Assembly (NCBI GenBank): GCA_015179025.1
Contig: WHUX01000531.1
Coordinates: 1 to 20,624 of the forward strand
Reading direction: 5' to 3'
DNA length: 20,624 bases
Source of the DNA: Terfezia claveryi
Taxonomy: Eukaryota > Ascomycota > Pezizomycetes > Pezizales > Pezizaceae
Position 1 is the stretch's first letter. Each line of letters begins with the position of its first letter. Both the position numbers and the translations under genes were made by a program. Shown here one piece after another: positions 18,230 to 20,624 of this stretch. The notes beneath the pieces were generated by a model that was not told where the DNA came from, searched no databases, and worked only from the letters and a program-made list of their open reading frames with translations.

Positions 18230-18896
18230 GATATGGCAAAGGGGATGGCAGAGGCATGGCAAAGGGGATGACGGAGGGGAGGCAAGCTGGATGGCGGAGG
18301 TATGGCAAGCTAGATGACGGAGGTAAGGCAAGCTGGATGATAGAGAGATGGCAAGCTGGACGGCGGAGGCATGGCAAGCTGGATGGCGGAGGCATGGCAA
18401 GCTGGACAGCGGAGGCATGGCAAGCTGGACAGCGGAGATATGACAAAGGGAACAGCGGAGGAAAGGCAAGCTGGACAATAGAGGTATCGCAAGCTGGAGA
18501 GCGGAGGCATGGCAAGCTGGACGGTAGAGGCATGGCAAGCTGGACGATGGAGGTAAGGCAAGCTGGACGATGGAGGGATGGCAAGCTGGATGGCGGAGAC
18601 ATGGCAAGCTGGACGGCGGAGATATGGTAAAGGGGACGGCGGACGGGAGGCAAGCTGGATAGCGGAGGCATGGCAAGCTGGACGGTGGAGGCATGGCAAG
18701 CTGGATGACGGAGGTAAGGTAAGCTCGATGATGGAGGGATGGCAAGCCGGACAGCGGAGGCATGGCAAGCTGGATGGCGGAGATATGGCAAAGGGGACGG
18801 CGGAGGGGAGGCAAGCTGGACGGCGGTAGGGAGGCAAGCTTGACGGCAGAGGCATGGCAAGCTGGACGGTGGAGGCATGGCAAGCTGGACGGCGGA
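18230..18896 (+). repeat. 23-bp tandem array, 29 units, all exactly 23 bp
   Basis: The commonest unit is ggcatggcaagctggacggcgga with point variants. Walking from 18230 in steps of 23 stays in phase to 18896 with no indel. A variant with aaagggg instead of aagctgg occurs at units 1, 2, 10, 18 and 25, usually followed by a ggggagg- or gggaaagg-type unit, giving a higher-order period of about 7-9 units. Open frames up to about 220 codons on both strands arise because the repeat lacks stops in all frames; none is called as a gene. Confidence 0.96.
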
Positions 18897-19291
18897 GAGA
18901 AAGCAATGCTCTCATCCAGATTGCAGGCAGTTCATGACTTGTGTTATTGATGAAAATTCCAGATGCTGGGGACGGAGAGCTCACTTGAAAGTTATGCCTC
19001 GTATACCAGAGGTAGCTGCTGTACAGACTGTAATTTGGGGTAGCAGGCAGGGAGTTTAGGGAGGCGCTAGTCGACGCAACGGGTATGATCAACCCTTCTT
19101 GGCAGCTGGCTTGGGTATGCCAGCCTAGACTGGCAATATGCTAACATTGCACTATGCCTATGCAGGCAACAGTCTTATTCGGCTGAACAATGTACAATAC
19201 CTACATCTTTGCGTGGTTAAGATATTGCAGCCATAATATATGTCCTTGTCGATATATTGGCCACCTGATATATATATGGAATTCATGTCTT
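18897..19291 (+). repeat. Left unique arm of the foldback element
   Basis: It pairs over its full length with the reverse complement of 19481-19875. The first 70 bp or so (aatgctctcatccagattgc to gatgctgggga) and the last 55 bp (ccataatatatgtccttg to tggccacctgatat) are nearly identical. No coding signal was seen. Confidence 0.9.
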
Positions 19292-19480
19292 CATGGCCTA
19301 TATATTTGCTTTTGAATTCATGCCTTCACTGGCTATATATTTGCTTGGGAATTCATGCCTTCGCTGGCTATATATTTGCTTTGGAATTCATACCTTCGCG
19401 GCCTATATACATATATACATGGAATTCATGCCTTCGGGGCTTAGATATATGCTAGGATATCATATATATATATAGGGCGC
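19292..19480. repeat. Foldback loop with 35-bp tandem repeat
   Basis: Units beginning gaattcatgccttc and containing ggctatatatttgctt start at 19279, 19314, 19349, 19384 and 19422 (steps 35, 35, 35, 38). The array is followed by an AT-only run (atatatatata) and gggcgcaaagac. The first unit straddles the end of the left arm, and its inverted partner is at the start of the right arm. Confidence 0.93.
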
Positions 19481-19875
19481 AAAGACATGAATTCCATATA
19501 GATATCAGGTGGCCAATATATCGACAAGGACATATATTATGGCTACAATATCTCAACCACGCAAAGACGTAGGTATTGTACATTCTTCAGCTGAATGAGA
19601 CTGTTGCCTGCACAGGCATAGCACAATGTTAGCATATTGCCAGTCTAGGCTGGCATACTCGAGCCAGCTGCTAAGCAGGGTTGATCATACCTGTTGCGTC
19701 GACTAGTGCCCGCCTAAACTCCCTGCCTGCCCCCCCAAATTACAGTCTGTACGGCAGCTACCGCTGGCACATGAGGCACAACTTTCAAGTGAGCTCTTTG
19801 TCCCCAGCATCTGGAATTTTCATCAATAACACAAGTCATGAACTGCCTGCAATCTGGATGAGAGCATTGCCTTCC
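19481..19875 (-). repeat. Right unique arm of the foldback element
   Basis: Reverse complement of 18897-19291 with the same length. Most arm differences are C/T or A/G changes. Confidence 0.9.
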
Positions 19876-20059
19876 CTCCGCTGTCCAGCTTGCCATGCCT
19901 CTGCTGTCCAGCTTGCCATGCCTCCGCCATCCAGCTTGCCTCCCCTCCGCCATCTAGCTTGCCTCCTCTCCACCCTCTAGCTTGCCTCCCCTCCTCCATC
20001 CCCTTTACCATATCTCCGCCATCCAGCTTGCCATGACTCCGCCATCCAGCTTGCCATCA
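19876..20059 (-). repeat. 23-bp tandem array, 8 units, inverted relative to the left array
   Basis: Eight units of ctccgc(c/t)(a/g)tccagcttgccatgc type fit exactly in steps of 23 from 19876 to 20059. They are the reverse complement of the left array unit. The sixth unit (catcccctttaccatat) is the same aaagggg-type variant seen in the left array. Copy number differs greatly between arms (29 versus 8). Confidence 0.95.
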
Positions 20060-20084
20060 GGAAAAAAATAGTTTATCTCCCATA

Positions 20085-20624
20085 CGTCAGACGCCACTGA
20101 TGCCACCGGAGACATTCTGCCAGTTGGGGACGCCGCTCTCCGTATGTCGCGTCTGGGATGCACCACTGTCTCCGGGAGACACCGGAGGCATTCTGCTACT
20201 TGAGGATGACCTCCTCTAGATGTCCTGTCCGGGAGACACCACTGTCTCTCAGTGTCTCTGAGTGTCCCCGAGAGACACCACCGTATCTGAGTGTCTCCGA
20301 GAGACACCACTGTCTCCGGGAGACAGACCGGAGACATTCTGCTACTTGGGCATGACCTCTCTAGATATCCCGTCCGGGAGACACCACTGTCTCTGAGTGT
20401 CTCTGAGTGTCCCCGAGAGACACCACCGTCTCTGAGTGTCTCCGAGAGACACCACTGTCTCTAGGAGGCAGACTGGAGACATTCTGCCACTTGGGGACGA
20501 CCTCCTCCAGATGTCGCGTCCGGGAGACACCACTGTCTCTGAGTGTCTCTGAGAGACACCACCGTCTCTGAGTGTCTCTGAGAGACACCACTGTCTCCGG
20601 GAGACAGACCGGAGACATTCTGCT
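20085..20624. repeat. Self-complementary satellite (gagagacaccac / gtctctgagtgtctc), runs off the right edge
   Basis: The anchor gga(g)acattctg occurs at 20108, 20184 (gga-ggc variant), 20330, 20475 and 20611, giving steps of 76, 146, 145 and 136 bp. Between anchors, sub-units of gtctctgagtgtctc and gagagacaccac alternate. These are largely reverse complements of each other, so each unit can fold. Minus-strand open frames here (repeating LPETVVSLGDTQ) are products of the repeat. Confidence 0.92.

Larger units (their letters stand above)
18230..20059. mobile_element. Foldback-type element, about 1.83 kb, no coding capacity
   Basis: The segment is a giant inverted repeat with this order: tandem array (18230-18896), unique arm (18897-19291), AT-rich loop (19292-19480), inverted arm (19481-19875), inverted array of the same 23-bp unit (19876-20059). 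The arms have equal length (395 bp) with about 31 differences counted by eye, mostly transitions (about 92% identity). Long inverted repeats built partly of short direct repeats around a repetitive middle are the hallmark of foldback elements. No transposase is present and no target-site duplication could be seen at the edges (left ...ctgttgcaga, right ggaaaaaaatag...). A palindromic duplication without transposition is the alternative. Confidence 0.78.

Noticed and set aside
18210..19092. Very long overlapping open frames on both strands (His/Pro/Cys-rich, up to 260 codons)
   Set aside because: They are produced by the 23-bp repeat, which has no stop codon in any frame. The peptides are periodic and start at arbitrary points.
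19240..19475. Short plus-strand open frames rich in Ile/Tyr/Leu in the loop
   Set aside because: They are translations of the 35-bp AT-rich repeat (recurring NSCLRWLYICLGI-type sequence).
18230..20059. CRISPR array
   Set aside because: The units are directly adjacent without unique spacers, and the setting is clearly eukaryotic.
1..20624. tRNA, rRNA or other structured RNA genes
   Set aside because: No cloverleaf with A/B-box motifs or ribosomal sequence was noticed while reading both strands; a covariance-model search was not possible.

Overview
The window reads as a transposon-rich, repeat-rich stretch of a filamentous fungal genome. The evidence is short (about 50-75 nt) GT-AG introns with TACTAAC/CTAAC-like branch sites, a Plavaka-type DNA transposase, a Ty3/Gypsy pol of a fungal lineage, a TET/JBP-like dioxygenase gene, and a gene resembling the fungal DUF6532 family. 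The TET/JBP, Plavaka and DUF6532 trio leans towards an Agaricomycete (Basidiomycota). The C-to-T decay of the Gypsy copy would also suit a Pezizomycotina ascomycete. The sequence alone does not settle the phylum.

Layout, left to right. 1-2090 (minus): decayed Plavaka transposase, N-terminal zinc finger to mid-transposase, running off the left edge. 2100-3484: TATA-containing promoter and a leader packed with short tandem repeats, including an exact 141-bp duplication. 3485-4589 (plus): TET/JBP-like 2OG-Fe(II) dioxygenase with one intron, whose N-terminal reading frame is broken inside an intragenic minisatellite. 4600-6000: minisatellite desert. 6008-6547 (minus): candidate secreted Thr-rich, four-cysteine protein. 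6571-7300: microsatellites and an exact 102-bp tandem duplication. 7681-8829 (plus): intact 382-aa orphan protein. 9055-10501 (plus): TATA box, repeat-filled leader and a five-exon gene that becomes one 318-aa frame when four introns are removed. 10750-12350: non-coding, including a 116-bp satellite of about seven copies. 12360-17690 (minus): Ty3/Gypsy relic with its 3' LTR on the left and the 5' LTR and most of gag missing. Its protease, reverse transcriptase, RNase H and integrase all show active-site changes consistent with G-to-A (C-to-T on the plus strand). 17690-18229: short GC-rich segment and flank. 18230-20059: large foldback structure. It has 29 exact-length 23-bp units, a 395-bp arm, a 189-bp AT-rich loop with its own 35-bp repeats, the inverted 395-bp arm, and 8 inverted 23-bp units. 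20085-20624: another satellite reaching the right edge.

There is no operon-like logic. The host-like genes (TET/JBP, secreted protein, orphan protein, DUF6532-like) sit between transposon relics, and their leaders or upstream regions are built from tandem repeats. The most unusual items are the foldback element, the TET/JBP gene whose frame depends on repeat copy number, and the adjacent orphan/DUF6532-like pair.
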